Source of the DNA: Microbacterium enclense
Lineage (GTDB): Bacteria; Actinomycetota; Actinomycetes; Actinomycetales; Microbacteriaceae
Reading direction: 5' to 3'
Length of the DNA: 64,000 bases
NCBI GenBank assembly: GCA_038182865.1
Contig: CP116226.1
Coordinates: 2,542,001 to 2,606,000, forward strand
The notes under the pieces are model-generated. The model did no database searches, had not been told where the DNA came from, and saw only the letters and a program-made list of their open reading frames with translations. A program made the position numbers and the translations under genes. This document shows, piece after piece, positions 8,693 to 17,353 of the stretch; within the stretch, counting starts at the first letter, position 1, and every line of letters begins with the position of its first letter.

Positions 8693-9310
8693 TCAGGCCG
8701 CGGTCGCGGTTCCCGTGTAGTTGATGGTCCCCGCGCCACCCAGGAAGCTCGAGGTGACCACGCCGACACCCCAGACCGAGAACGTCCAGCTCAGCGTGAC
8801 CGGGCATCGGATCTCGAGCAGGGTCGGCAGACCGATGAGGATGACCTCCGCGGTCACCGTGAGGCTCACCGGACGCACGGGGTTGCTGTTGAGCACGTAG
8901 GTGCCGCTGGGGAACGTGATGTTGTTGAACAGCAGTGTTCCCGGCAGTGCGCCGATCTGGCCGAGCGTTCCCGCCCCCGCCGACAGGCCGGTGCCGGTGT
9001 GGGTGGTTCCGTCGCTCATCGTCAGCGTGGCGCTCGTGACGATCGTCGTGTAGGCGGGCTGGAAAAGGCTCAGGTCGACGCCGCTGGCGTCCAGGCCCAG
9101 AGCCCCGACGAAAGCGAGAGCGCCCTTGTTCCCCACGACGACCGCTTGCGTGGTGATACCGCCCAGGACGCCGGCCTTGAGCTCCGGCGGACAGGTCGGA
9201 CCCGATGCGGCAGCGATGGGGCTGGCGACTGCCAGTGCGACGACGGGTGCCGACCACGCGGCGCCCTTCAGGATCGTGCGCCGGTCGACGCCGGTCTTCT
9301 TCTCCACCAT
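8693..9310 (-). CDS. Tat-secreted protein of unknown function
   Basis: A 205-residue protein from ATG 9310, with GGGGGAG just upstream. The N-terminus is a strong twin-arginine signal (DRRTILKGAAWSAP) followed by a hydrophobic stretch and an AAASG cleavage region near residue 36. The mature part is rich in Gly, Thr, Ser and Val, contains only two Cys (in PTCPPE and IRCPV) and has no catalytic motif I recognise. It resembles many actinobacterial exported beta-sandwich proteins of unknown role. A promoter and a 17-bp palindrome lie upstream, and a strong terminator lies directly downstream, so it is probably monocistronic. Confidence 0.75.
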   Translation of the reverse strand: MVEKKTGVDRRTILKGAAWSAPVVALAVASPIAAASGPTCPPELKAGVLGGITTQAVVVGNKGALAFVGALGLDASGVDLSLFQPAYTTIVTSATLTMSDGTTHTGTGLSAGAGTLGQIGALPGTLLFNNITFPSGTYVLNSNPVRPVSLTVTAEVILIGLPTLLEIRCPVTLSWTFSVWGVGVVTSSFLGGAGTINYTGTATAA

Positions 9311-9359
9311 TTCTCCCCCAGGAGTGCGTTGTTCCGATCGACCATCGACCGGTAACGCG

Positions 9360-9390
9360 ACGCTAGGGAGGCGGGTTTCGCGACGAAACC
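9360..9390 (-). promoter_or_regulatory. Promoter with overlapping palindromic operator
   Basis: A TAGCGT -10 (9360-9365, minus strand) lies 17 bp from a weak TTTCGT -35 (9383-9388). Overlapping the -35 is the palindrome GGTTTCG-CGA-CGAAACC (9374-9390, 7-bp perfect arms). That placement suits a repressor or activator of the Tat-secreted protein gene. The regulator is unknown. Confidence 0.4.
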
Positions 9391-9411
9391 TGTGTCTACA
9401 CGATGACTAGT

Positions 9412-10389
9412 TCACAGGGAGACATCGTCGACGTCGATCGGCCCACGAGCGGCGAGAGCCTGCCTCACGGCGTCGGCGAGCTCGAAGATCTGCGCACTCC
9501 CGCGCACGGGATCGGCGGGGATGGTGCCGTCCTGAGCGAGCAGCAGCGCGGAGGGCGTCGCCGAGAATCCGAGGAGCGAGGCGACCGCTCCGTCCGGGTC
9601 GCCGAGGCGGCCCTCGGGGCGGGGCGATGAGGCCCGTACCTTCTCGAGAAGGCGTACGCGGACTCTGCCTCCCAGGAGGGACCCGTCGGGGAGGGCGTCG
9701 ATGACCTCGGCGCACGGCCCGCATCCGGTCTTCACGTGAACGAGGAGGACGGCGCCGTCGGTGGTCAAGGAGGGCAGGCGCACGGGGCGCCCGTCGCTCT
9801 CGTGCACCACGACGTCGGGGATCTCCAGCGTGCGGTTCTCGTGCGTGACGCTCTCGCGCGGCCGTCCCGGACCCGCCATGATGAGGGCGGTGACGCTCGC
9901 CGCGGCGAGGGCGGACGCTGCGACGGCGAGGAGGACGTCGGGGCGCGACTCCGATGCGTGGAAGACGGGCGACGCCGTGATCGGGTCGGCGATGAGTGCG
10001 ACGACGCTGAGGAGCACGAGGAGACCGTTACGCACCACGGTGCGTCTGGTGAGGGGCTGCGTCGAACCGAAGCAATTGCACGCGACGGCATCACCGGAGA
10101 GGACGACACGGACCACGAGAGCGGTGAGGACGGCGAGGAGCAGGAACGCGATCGCCGCAGCAACCCACCACACGGGTGCGGGGAGGACGAGCATCGCGAT
10201 GCCGAGCGCGATCTCGGCGAACGGGTACGACCGGTAGATCCACTCGCGCCGAAAGGCGGAGGGGACGCCGAGGGCGGCGAATGTGTCGCCGGTGGCGTCG
10301 TTCGCGCGCGTTTTGGCGACTCCGCTGGTCACGAAGGTCCCGGCGATGACCACGGTCGCGATGAGCTGCAGGATGTTCCAGACCGTCAC
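9412..10389 (-). CDS. MauE/DoxX-like membrane protein fused to a thioredoxin-like domain
   Basis: A 325-residue protein. Residues 1-140 are a four-helix membrane domain of the MauE/DoxD type, with a conserved pair Cys104 and Cys106 (VACNCFG) at the membrane edge. A further helix lies at about 150-170. Residues 185-320 form a thioredoxin/TlpA-like domain with the active site GCGPC (Cys223, Cys226). The fusion suggests electrons pass from the membrane cysteine pair to an external thioredoxin domain, as in disulfide reduction or protein maturation. MauE itself is known from methylamine dehydrogenase biogenesis, but no mau genes are nearby. It lies about 100 bp upstream of the Tat-secreted protein on the same strand, which might be its client. 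Confidence 0.82.
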   Translation of the reverse strand: MTVWNILQLIATVVIAGTFVTSGVAKTRANDATGDTFAALGVPSAFRREWIYRSYPFAEIALGIAMLVLPAPVWWVAAAIAFLLLAVLTALVVRVVLSGDAVACNCFGSTQPLTRRTVVRNGLLVLLSVVALIADPITASPVFHASESRPDVLLAVAASALAAASVTALIMAGPGRPRESVTHENRTLEIPDVVVHESDGRPVRLPSLTTDGAVLLVHVKTGCGPCAEVIDALPDGSLLGGRVRVRLLEKVRASSPRPEGRLGDPDGAVASLLGFSATPSALLLAQDGTIPADPVRGSAQIFELADAVRQALAARGPIDVDDVSL

Positions 10390-10399
10390 GCCAGGAAGC

Positions 10400-11329
10400 T
10401 TAGGCGGCTGCGGCGCGCCCCTGTCGCCGTGGCGCGAGATGAAACAGTGCCACCCCCGACACGATCAGTGCGAGGGCGACGGCGAGGCCGGCGGTGACCG
10501 GCTCACCGAGGAGCGGGACCGCGATGACCGCTGTGAGCACGGGACTGAGTGCACCCGCGGTCGAGGCGAGACTGCTGCCCAGGTTTTTCACCGCGAGCAC
10601 GTAGCAGGCGGTGGAGAGGAGGCCGGTGCCCACCCCCTGCACCAGCGCGTAGGTACCGATCTGCGGCCACGAGAGTGTGCCCGCGAGCAGGTGGGAGGGC
10701 AGTACGCCGGTGACGGCGAGCGCCAGTGCAGCGACGGTCGAGGTGACGCTGATCACGACGATCACGCTGATCAGGTCGAGCCGAACGGATGCCAGTCCCA
10801 CCGTGTACAGCGCCCACACGAGGCCTGCGGTCACCAGCACGGCGATGCCGCCCAGATCGGCGGATCCGCCTCGGAGGGTCGCGCTGGCCCCGACCCCCGC
10901 AACGATCGCCGCGAGCGCGATCAGACGCCCGCGCGAGACGGGGGTGCGGTGGCGCAGGGCGAGCAGGAGCGTCACGAACAGCGGGACGGTCCCGGGTACG
11001 AGCAGAGCCGTCAATCCGGCGGAGGTGAGCTGCGCGCCCCACGCGAAGAGGAGGAAATGCGGGATGCCGGCGAGGAGTACCAGGGCGAGTGCGGAGCGGC
11101 CAGCGCCTCGGAGAGTACGAAAGGTCCGCGGGATCCACGGAGCGAGCAGGAGGGCAGGGACGGCGAAACGGAGGATCGCGGCATCCGCCGTCGTCAGCCC
11201 GGCCCCCTCGAGCGCTCGCGTGGACAGGGCGAACGCCGACCACAGCGCGATCACCCCGGCCAGGGCGGTCCCTCCCACGAGGGTCTGCCGGGACAGGGCA
11301 TGGCGCGGGGAGAGCGCGAAGGTGGTCAC
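10400..11329 (-). CDS. EamA-family (DMT) transporter
   Basis: A 309-residue membrane protein with about ten hydrophobic segments arranged as two EamA repeats (roughly residues 15-150 and 160-300). The second half contains GALSPVLTAVIAVPLLGEPV, typical of drug/metabolite exporters of the RhaT/EamA group. Such proteins usually export amino acids or metabolites. It is divergent from an Lrp/AsnC regulator gene (start 11410) across an 80-bp gap, a common pairing for amino-acid exporters, so export of an amino acid under Lrp-type control is the best inference. The gene end lies 10 bp from the start of the MauE fusion gene. Confidence 0.88.
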   Translation of the reverse strand: MTTFALSPRHALSRQTLVGGTALAGVIALWSAFALSTRALEGAGLTTADAAILRFAVPALLLAPWIPRTFRTLRGAGRSALALVLLAGIPHFLLFAWGAQLTSAGLTALLVPGTVPLFVTLLLALRHRTPVSRGRLIALAAIVAGVGASATLRGGSADLGGIAVLVTAGLVWALYTVGLASVRLDLISVIVVISVTSTVAALALAVTGVLPSHLLAGTLSWPQIGTYALVQGVGTGLLSTACYVLAVKNLGSSLASTAGALSPVLTAVIAVPLLGEPVTAGLAVALALIVSGVALFHLAPRRQGRAAAA

Positions 11330-11409
11330 ACCGCGAGCGTAGGAACGACGGTGGCGCAGTCGATTGCGAAGATTGCCCCATATCCTCCTTTCTTGGCAGA
11401 ATCTGCTTC

Positions 11410-11874
11410 GTGAGCGCCCTCGACAGCATCGATCTCCGCATCCTCCGAGAACTGCAGCAGGACGGCCGTCTCTCGAACCAAGATCTCGCCGACCGCGTCG
11501 GTCTTTCGCCGTCGCCGTGCCTGCGTCGTGTCCGGCAGCTCGAGCGGTCGGGAATCATCGAGGGATACCGCGCTGTCGTCTCCCCGAAAGCGGTCGACCT
11601 CACCATCACGGCGTTCGTCCGCCTCCGTCTCGCCTCACACGAGGGGTCCACGGTCGACGCCGTGGAAGAGCGACTGCGGTCCATCCCGCACATCGTCGAG
11701 GCGCACCTCCTCGCCGGCGACTGGGACTACCTCGTGCGCATCGTCACGCCGAGTTTCGAGGAGTACGAGCGTCTGCTGCGCGAGCACCTCCGCGGCATCC
11801 CGTCTCTCGCATCGATCGATACGACGTTCGCGTTCGGGGTGACCAAGCCCGTGTCTCCCTTGCCGCTGGGCTGA
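11410..11874 (+). CDS. Lrp/AsnC-family transcriptional regulator
   Basis: A 154-residue protein starting at GTG 11410. The N-terminal HTH (residues 3-60: LDSIDLRILRELQQDGRLS, then LADRVGLSPSPCLRRVRQLE) is typical of Lrp. The C-terminal RAM domain (about 65-145) follows, with HIVEAHLLAGDWDYLVRIV as the effector-binding region. Members respond to amino acids and form octamers. The gene is divergent from the EamA transporter, so it probably controls that exporter and itself from the 80-bp shared region. Confidence 0.92.
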   Translation: MSALDSIDLRILRELQQDGRLSNQDLADRVGLSPSPCLRRVRQLERSGIIEGYRAVVSPKAVDLTITAFVRLRLASHEGSTVDAVEERLRSIPHIVEAHLLAGDWDYLVRIVTPSFEEYERLLREHLRGIPSLASIDTTFAFGVTKPVSPLPLG

Positions 11875-11963
11875 TCGGCTGACGCGGGGAACGCACGCGG
11901 CGCCGATACGATGGCGACATCTGTGGCATCCGGGACCCGCCCCGGGTCGAGAGGAGCCCTGAC

Positions 11964-12662
11964 GTGGATGACCTCGCCCGGTGGGCGGCGGCGCTGACGA
12001 CGCTCGTCGGGCTCGGCCTGACGCTCGGGCTGAACCCGGCGCTGTACGGCGCGACGGCGGACATGCTCGCGCAGAACGTCCGCGTGGTCTCCCGCATGGC
12101 GTGGATGGTGGGAGGCCTCGCCACCGGTGCGACGATCCTCTACCTGCTGCTGCAGAGCTTCGACCCCACGGAGTTCGTGACCGCGGCCGAGAGGCGCACG
12201 ACCGAGGCCGTGCTGGACCGGCGGGTCGACCTCGGTGCCGGGGCCCTGTTCCTCGCGGGGGCGGTGGCCATCGTCCTCTGGCGACTGCGTGTGCCGGTGC
12301 GGCACTCGCGGACCAAGCCCGTGAAGACTCGTGCCCGCTCGTGGAGCTACTACGTGCTCGGGGTGAGCTGTTCGATCGTCGGTTTCACGACGCTGCCGAT
12401 CATGTACATGACCGGGCGCGTGGCTGACGGCGTCAGTGACCACCCCGTGCTGCGCTGGCTCGCGTACACGGTCTTCCTCGTCGCGCTCGCCGCGCCGTTC
12501 GTCCTGCTGGCGACCGCGTGGTTGCATTTCCCTGCGACGGCCGCTCGTGTGAACGGGTACTACACCCGCGCGATCGACATGGATCACCGCTGGCTGTACG
12601 CCGGGGTGCTCGGGGCAGCGGGGATTGCGTGCGTGGTGCTCGGCCTCCTGCCCGGTCGGTGA
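11964..12662 (+). CDS. Multi-TM membrane protein (GAP/LysE-superfamily-like)
   Basis: A 232-residue protein from GTG 11964, behind AGGAG at 11952-11956. There are about six hydrophobic segments (near residues 8-30, 42-62, 90-108, 127-150, 162-188 and 208-229), with a basic cytoplasmic loop around RHSRTKPVKTRARS. The layout is like Sap/GAP proteins of the LysE superfamily, found in mycobacteria near glycopeptidolipid export genes, but the match is from general pattern only. It stands alone between the Lrp gene and a small convergent gene. Confidence 0.7.
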   Translation: MDDLARWAAALTTLVGLGLTLGLNPALYGATADMLAQNVRVVSRMAWMVGGLATGATILYLLLQSFDPTEFVTAAERRTTEAVLDRRVDLGAGALFLAGAVAIVLWRLRVPVRHSRTKPVKTRARSWSYYVLGVSCSIVGFTTLPIMYMTGRVADGVSDHPVLRWLAYTVFLVALAAPFVLLATAWLHFPATAARVNGYYTRAIDMDHRWLYAGVLGAAGIACVVLGLLPGR

Positions 12663-12665
12663 CCG

Positions 12666-12851
12666 TCAGCGCTTCGCGCGCTCCTTGCGCACCTTCGCGA
12701 CGACCTTGCGGCGCACCTTCTGCACCTTCGGGTCGGTCCAGACGCGATACGCGACGGTTCCCGCGGCGACTGCGCGACCGATCGCCGTCCGAGCGAGTAC
12801 GGCACCCGCGAGGCCCACGGCCCCGGTTCCCACCCAGCGTGCAACTCCCAT
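12666..12851 (-). CDS. Small basic protein (61 aa), unknown function
   Basis: A 61-residue protein starting at ATG 12851, behind GAGGG at proper spacing. The first 35 residues are Gly/Ala-rich and mildly hydrophobic (VGTGAVGLAGAVLARTAIG), and the last 20 are strongly basic (VQKVRRKVVAKVRKERAKR). This could be a membrane-associated or nucleic-acid-binding peptide. No known family is recognised. It ends three bases from the stop of the convergent membrane protein and is divergent from the VOC gene. Confidence 0.55.
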   Translation of the reverse strand: MGVARWVGTGAVGLAGAVLARTAIGRAVAAGTVAYRVWTDPKVQKVRRKVVAKVRKERAKR

Positions 12852-12962
12852 GGCATCCCTCGATCCGTTCGTGGACGACCTACGTAACGGGATGAACCTG
12901 GGGATGCCGCGATGCTTGCGCCCCGGGCCGCGATGTGTGTGAGGCGAGTCCTTGACGGGCTA

Positions 12963-12977
12963 CTTGTATTTTGCAAG
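12963..12977. promoter_or_regulatory. Imperfect palindrome, possible HxlR operator
   Basis: CTTGTATTTTGCAAG is a dyad with five of six paired positions, ten bases before the VOC gene start. It is AT-rich in a GC-rich setting, and the operon it precedes encodes an HxlR regulator, so autoregulation is plausible. Confidence 0.35.
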
Positions 12978-12986
12978 CATGTCGTC

Positions 12987-13391
12987 ATGAGCCTCTTCAT
13001 CTCCTGCCCCGTCGACGACGTCGAACGGGCGACGGCGTTCTACACCGCCCTCGGATGGACCCTCAACCCCGAGATGTCCGACCACAACGTGTCGTGCTTC
13101 GCGATCGCTGCCGAGCAGTACGTGATGCTGTCCAGCCGCGAGATGTACGCGAGCGTGGGCGGCGTGGAAGAGCTGATCGGCGGTCCCGACACCCCCTCGA
13201 AGGTCACGGTCTCGTTCGACCTGGACAGTCGGGAGGCTGTCGACGAACTGATCGAACGCGCGCGTGCCGCGGGAGGGCGGGTCGGCGACACCGACGACTA
13301 TCCCTTCATGTACCAGCGCCAGTTCGACGACCCCGATGGCTACCACTACTCGCCGTTCTGGATGAAGCCGGCGGCCGACGCGGCACCGTGA
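12987..13391 (+). CDS. VOC-superfamily (glyoxalase-like) protein
   Basis: A 134-residue protein starting at ATG 12987. It has the paired beta-alpha-beta-beta-beta units of the vicinal-oxygen-chelate fold: residues 1-60 (FISCPVDDVERATAFYTALG) and 70-125 (FDLDSREAVDELIERARAAGG, then FDDPDGYHYSPFWM). It lacks some of the usual metal ligands, so it may be a binding protein rather than an enzyme. The length is typical for the PhnB/YaeR-like group. It is co-transcribed with the HxlR regulator, with which it overlaps by four bases. Confidence 0.85.
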   Translation: MSLFISCPVDDVERATAFYTALGWTLNPEMSDHNVSCFAIAAEQYVMLSSREMYASVGGVEELIGGPDTPSKVTVSFDLDSREAVDELIERARAAGGRVGDTDDYPFMYQRQFDDPDGYHYSPFWMKPAADAAP

Positions 13392-13669
13392 GCGATCTCG
13401 CCGCCGCTCTCGACCTCGTCGGAGCGCGGTGGGCGCTCCTCATCGTGGAACGTCTGCTCGACGAGCCGCAGCGCTATGGCGACCTGCAGCGCGACCTCGG
13501 GGTGCCGACGAACATCCTCGCCACCCGCCTGCGCGAGCTGGAAGCCGCCGGAGTGCTCCGGCGCCTCCCTCTGCATCACAACACCCGCGCCTACGCGCTC
13601 ACCGATCGCGGGCTGGCGCTGCGCGAGGCGATCGAGGCGCTGGCACGGTGGGGCGGCTCGCCGCGATGA
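13388..13669 (+). CDS. HxlR-family winged-helix regulator
   Basis: A 93-residue protein starting at GTG 13388, which overlaps the VOC stop codon (GTGA), so translation is coupled. The winged helix is typical: ALDLVGARWALLIVERLLDEPQRYGDLQRDL, then LATRLRELEAAGVL, then YALTDRGLALREAIEALARWG. The N-terminal Cys used by redox-sensing members of this family is absent, so sensing by a Cys switch is unlikely. It probably regulates its own operon through the palindrome at 12963. Confidence 0.88.
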   Translation: MSDLAAALDLVGARWALLIVERLLDEPQRYGDLQRDLGVPTNILATRLRELEAAGVLRRLPLHHNTRAYALTDRGLALREAIEALARWGGSPR

Positions 13670-13860
13670 GTGGGGGAGATGGCACGTTCGCGGCGACACG
13701 GCACCACACCACGACGTCTGGCGTGGTCCCCTCATGTGAGGGACGCGTTACCCCTCGCAGAACGCCGACATCGCCGGGGGCGAGCACCTCGCACACGTCG
13801 CCGTGGAGAACGCGGTGTCGGTGGGTGCCGGCCGAGCGGCGAACGGCGGGATACGCACGA

Positions 13861-13894
13861 GGGGGTGCCCGGCTCTCGCGAACCGGACACCCCC
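13861..13894 (-). terminator. Terminator of the SGNH hydrolase gene
   Basis: Arms 13861-13872 and 13883-13894 (GGGGGTGCCCGG / CCGGACACCCCC) pair over 12 bp with one wobble, around a 10-base loop, about 10 bp after the stop at 13904. Confidence 0.6.
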
Positions 13895-13903
13895 TCTTCG
13901 GCG

Positions 13904-15940
13904 TTACTTCTGAGCGTGGCGCCGTCGGCGGCTCGCGACCAGCAGCACGCCCCCCAGGAGCATCACGCCACCGGCGAGAACTGCCGGCAGCAGCTCAGGA
14001 CTGCCCGTTTGCGCGAGCTTCTTCTGGTCCGGCGTGCTCCCATTCCCCTGGGGTTGCGTCGTCGGCGAGACGCTCGGCGACGGGGTGGGCGTCGGCTGGC
14101 CGGGCGCCGGCTCGCTGGGTGCCGCCTCCACGGTCAACTCGGTGAAGGCGAACATGGCGGGAGCAACCACGCCGATCGTGAGCCGGCCCGCCGGGATCGA
14201 TGTCGGCACGACCCAGGCGAAGGTGACCGTACCGTCTTCCGCCACCGTTCCGGTGGCCAGGGGCTCGGTTTCGTTCGGGACACGGTACAGTCCTGCTTCG
14301 TCACCCGGCACGAAACCGGTGCCCGTGACCGTCACGGTGTCCCCAGCCGTGGCGGCCACGGCCGACAGCGACACGGCAGTGCCGTCGGTGTTCTGCGGCA
14401 CGACCGACTCGCCCAACGGGTCATCGCCCGCTCGTTCGAGTTCGCCGTCGACGACGGTGTGCACGCCCGGCTGATCTTCGGTCGGGTGGCCCGGGGTGTC
14501 GTCGCACGCGTCGCCCACGCCGTCGCCGTCTTCGTCGCTCTGGCTGTAGTTGTACACGCCGGGGCAGTTGTCGCCGTCGGTCGTGGCGTCGCCGTCCTCG
14601 GTGATCATCACGGACACGCGGGCGACCGCGCTCTGCCCATCGTCCTGGGTGACACGCACGGCGGTGTTGCCGGCGAAGAGATCCAGGAACGTGTGGCTGA
14701 CCTGCGCTCCGGCGTCGAGGGCGTCGAAGGTTCCGTCGTCGTCGAAGTCCCAGTCGAAACGCAGACCGTCACCGGAACCCGATACCGAACCGCGCGCATC
14801 GAAGTCGATGGTCGATCCCACCTTCTCCACCCACGGGCCCTGAAGCCACGCCTCGGGAGCCGCGTTCTCGGTACCGTCCGGCTCGTCCGCGGCGACGAGC
14901 TCGTCGTCCGCGGAGATCGAGAGCGACGCGTCACGCGCCGAGGCCGAGACTGCGCGGTTGTCCGCCTGAATCTGCTGCGCGCGCGGCAGCACGCCGAGCT
15001 TGGTCTCGAGGTACTCGCCGAGTTTGGCGTGACCTGTGATCCCGGGGTGATACCACTCCATCTTGTCGGCGCTGTACGAGTAGTCGACGTTGCTGTCACC
15101 GTTCTGGACCGTCTCGGTCTCGAAGAAGCGGTTGATCCATCGCTTCGGGTTGTTGAAACCCTGACCGGGGTACGGTTCGTGCCCGGCGAAGAGCTTGTCG
15201 ACGCCGTCGACGAAGATCGCGCGATTTGCCGGGTTGGTCGCATTCCACGCATTCACGGCGTCAATCTGCATCTGACGCGCTTTGTCTGCCAGCGCACGGA
15301 CGCCCTTCGACACGTCATACGTCTTGCGCATGAAGCAGATCTGCACATAGTCGCAGATCTCGAAGGAATCGGCCGTGGTCAAGTGCGGGTATCCGACGAG
15401 GACGATGTCGGCGCCCGGCTTCAGGCGGAAGGACAGGTTCTGGAAAATGCGCTGAGTCGCTGTTCCGACCTGTGGGACGCGGGCGTTGGCGACGTCGACA
15501 TTCTGTCGGCAGTCGGACGCGGATCGTGAACCCAGAACAAAGCAGTAACGGACGATGTTCTGGAAGTTGACGTCGTTTCCGCCGATGGTGAAGATCGCCA
15601 GGTCGGTGTCCGGGTCCACCTGACGGATCTGATCGGCGAGGACGTCGACGGTTTCGGCGCCGCTGTGCGCGACCGACTCGTACTGAACCGGAAGATTCGG
15701 CTGCGAGGCCAGCCAGTTCGTGTAGATGGTTGCGTAGTTGTTATGGCTGCGATAAGCGCCGGGCTCGCCGTAGTAGCCGCCGGCACCGTTCCCGGCCGAG
15801 TAGGAATCACCCAGCTGCGTCACCTTGTACGGGCGAGTCCCAGACGGCTGCTGAGCCGCGGATGCTGGAGCGGCCAGAACGCCGGATGCCAGCAGAATGC
15901 CGGCGGCGGCGGCCGCGGAAATGAGCGCGCGTAAGCGCAT
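13904..15940 (-). CDS. Secreted, cell-wall-anchored SGNH/GDSL hydrolase with PKD and type 3 thrombospondin repeats
   Basis: A 678-residue protein. A Sec signal peptide covers residues 1-29. The SGNH domain (about 37-310) has the nucleophile Ser46 (QLGDSYSAG), block III Asn122 (IGGNDVNF) and the catalytic His298 (WYHPGITGH). A PKD-like domain (about 365-440) contains FDWDFDDDG. Next comes a calcium-binding type 3 thrombospondin repeat (about 455-490; DGDNCPG and DEDGDGVGDACDD). An IPT/Ig-like domain and a Pro/Thr/Ser-rich stretch follow. The C-terminus has LAQTG, a hydrophobic helix and a basic tail, a sortase signal of the LAxTG kind. It likely acts as an esterase or lipase on the cell surface. 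It is monocistronic with a terminator at 13861. Confidence 0.9.
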   Translation of the reverse strand: MRLRALISAAAAAGILLASGVLAAPASAAQQPSGTRPYKVTQLGDSYSAGNGAGGYYGEPGAYRSHNNYATIYTNWLASQPNLPVQYESVAHSGAETVDVLADQIRQVDPDTDLAIFTIGGNDVNFQNIVRYCFVLGSRSASDCRQNVDVANARVPQVGTATQRIFQNLSFRLKPGADIVLVGYPHLTTADSFEICDYVQICFMRKTYDVSKGVRALADKARQMQIDAVNAWNATNPANRAIFVDGVDKLFAGHEPYPGQGFNNPKRWINRFFETETVQNGDSNVDYSYSADKMEWYHPGITGHAKLGEYLETKLGVLPRAQQIQADNRAVSASARDASLSISADDELVAADEPDGTENAAPEAWLQGPWVEKVGSTIDFDARGSVSGSGDGLRFDWDFDDDGTFDALDAGAQVSHTFLDLFAGNTAVRVTQDDGQSAVARVSVMITEDGDATTDGDNCPGVYNYSQSDEDGDGVGDACDDTPGHPTEDQPGVHTVVDGELERAGDDPLGESVVPQNTDGTAVSLSAVAATAGDTVTVTGTGFVPGDEAGLYRVPNETEPLATGTVAEDGTVTFAWVVPTSIPAGRLTIGVVAPAMFAFTELTVEAAPSEPAPGQPTPTPSPSVSPTTQPQGNGSTPDQKKLAQTGSPELLPAVLAGGVMLLGGVLLVASRRRRHAQK

Positions 15941-16168
15941 GTGAACCCCCTTGCAGATCCCGCCCTCACGGGTCGCGCGAGAGCCGGGTTGCTCCTGGGA
16001 AAACGCTAGAAATGACGTTAGGGAGAGCTGAGTGCTGGAAACGTAAAAGAGGTACTTCTACCTAGGGAAATGACTCTCGGTGCTGTCCTCACAGGCGATA
16101 AGAAAATCCGCGTGACCGCATATCTTTTCGTCCCGGACGCCGTTTCTGGTCGAGGCGGCAAGGTGCGC

Positions 16169-17353
16169 TCAGCCGAGCGGTAGTCGAGCGTGAAGGGTGC
16201 TCCCGCGTTCGCCGATTCCGCCGGCGTTCGCGGTCAGCGTGCCCCCCAGGAGCACGGCCCGACGGGATAGACGGGCCAGCCCGGAGCGTCGAGAGGTCAG
16301 CTCCATTCCTGAGCCGTCGTCGACGATCGTCACATCGACCCACCCTGACTCCGTCACATCGATCCCGATGCGCACACACGAGGCGTCACCGTGCTTCAAC
16401 GCGTTGGTGATCCCTTCTTCGACGACCTGGACGAGAAGCAGCCCGAGTCCATCGCCGTTGTCCACCGCGGCGCCGCCCACCCGAGCGTCCACCGCGAGCG
16501 CACCCGCACGGTAATCATCCTCGATGTGTATCGAGGTCGGCATCCGAGCGACCAACGCGTCGAGCGCCGCCTCGACGCCTCGATCGAGGTCGGCCGGGAA
16601 CAGCCTCGACGTGAGATGGCGCAGGTGCTCGTCGCGGATGACCCGGAGAGATTCCGCGACCGGCGCGAGGTCGGCGGGGGTGGCCGCGGATGTGCCTTCC
16701 GCCCTCGCGATCAAGTGTCGAACGTGGGCCTCTGCGATGACGAGCGTTCCCTGAACGGTGCCGTGCAGCTCTTGTGCGACTTCCCGGCGCACACGGATCT
16801 CCTCGGCTCGCAGTTCATCGTGGGCAGCCAGTGCCAAGGCGTGATGGCGTTCTCGCTGCCGTTGTTCGACGCGCTGGCGACGCCACAGCAGGGCGACGAC
16901 CAGCCCGATCGCCAACGTGACGAGCGTCGCTCCCGCCGTGGTCGCGATCTCGGCGACGACGACGGGCGCATCGAGGTGCGTGTAGAGGCCGACGGACACC
17001 TGCGCCACGGCGCGCAGCGCACCCGACACGGCAGCGATCATCACCGCGAGCACGACCCGCATGATCGACCGTCGCCGCCCGAGGTCGACCAGTATCGCCA
17101 ACCCCAGGAGCACCGCGACCGTTCCCAGGTTGATGAGCCCGCGCGCGACGAGCTCGGACACAGGACTGGGAGCCGCGGCTCGAAGGTGCACGGAGAAGAT
17201 GCCCAGTGCCATCACCGATTGGGTGGTGGTCGCCACGGCGAAAAGAGACCCCACCCCCGCGATGGTTACCGCGAGTACTCGACGCTCCGCGAGCACATCT
17301 GCGGCCTCCATCGTGGTCGTCGCCGACGAGGACGCCGAGGAGCGAACCATCAT
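16169..17353 (-). CDS. NarL-type sensor histidine kinase (HisKA_3)
   Basis: A 394-residue membrane kinase. Residues 25-160 hold about four to five transmembrane helices. The HisKA_3 dimerisation box contains phosphoacceptor His197 (RREVAQELHGTVQG). The ATPase domain (about 300-392) has a VVEEGITNALKHGDA N box, VDDGSG (G1) and a RSGLARLSRRA region. The ATG at 17353 overlaps the stop of the response regulator gene (ATGA), so the pair is translationally coupled. No periplasmic sensor domain is evident, suggesting it senses the membrane or a membrane-soluble signal. Confidence 0.9.
   Translation of the reverse strand: MMVRSSASSSATTTMEAADVLAERRVLAVTIAGVGSLFAVATTTQSVMALGIFSVHLRAAAPSPVSELVARGLINLGTVAVLLGLAILVDLGRRRSIMRVVLAVMIAAVSGALRAVAQVSVGLYTHLDAPVVVAEIATTAGATLVTLAIGLVVALLWRRQRVEQRQRERHHALALAAHDELRAEEIRVRREVAQELHGTVQGTLVIAEAHVRHLIARAEGTSAATPADLAPVAESLRVIRDEHLRHLTSRLFPADLDRGVEAALDALVARMPTSIHIEDDYRAGALAVDARVGGAAVDNGDGLGLLLVQVVEEGITNALKHGDASCVRIGIDVTESGWVDVTIVDDGSGMELTSRRSGLARLSRRAVLLGGTLTANAGGIGERGSTLHARLPLG

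Noticed and set aside
11330..11409. Possible Lrp-binding dyad between the EamA and Lrp genes
   Set aside because: GAAGATTGCC and GGCAGAATCTGCTTC match only loosely; too weak to call a site.
13670..15529. A 619-codon plus-strand frame opposite the SGNH hydrolase
   Set aside because: Repetitive Arg/His/Val composition and no start signal; the opposite strand encodes a recognisable secreted hydrolase.
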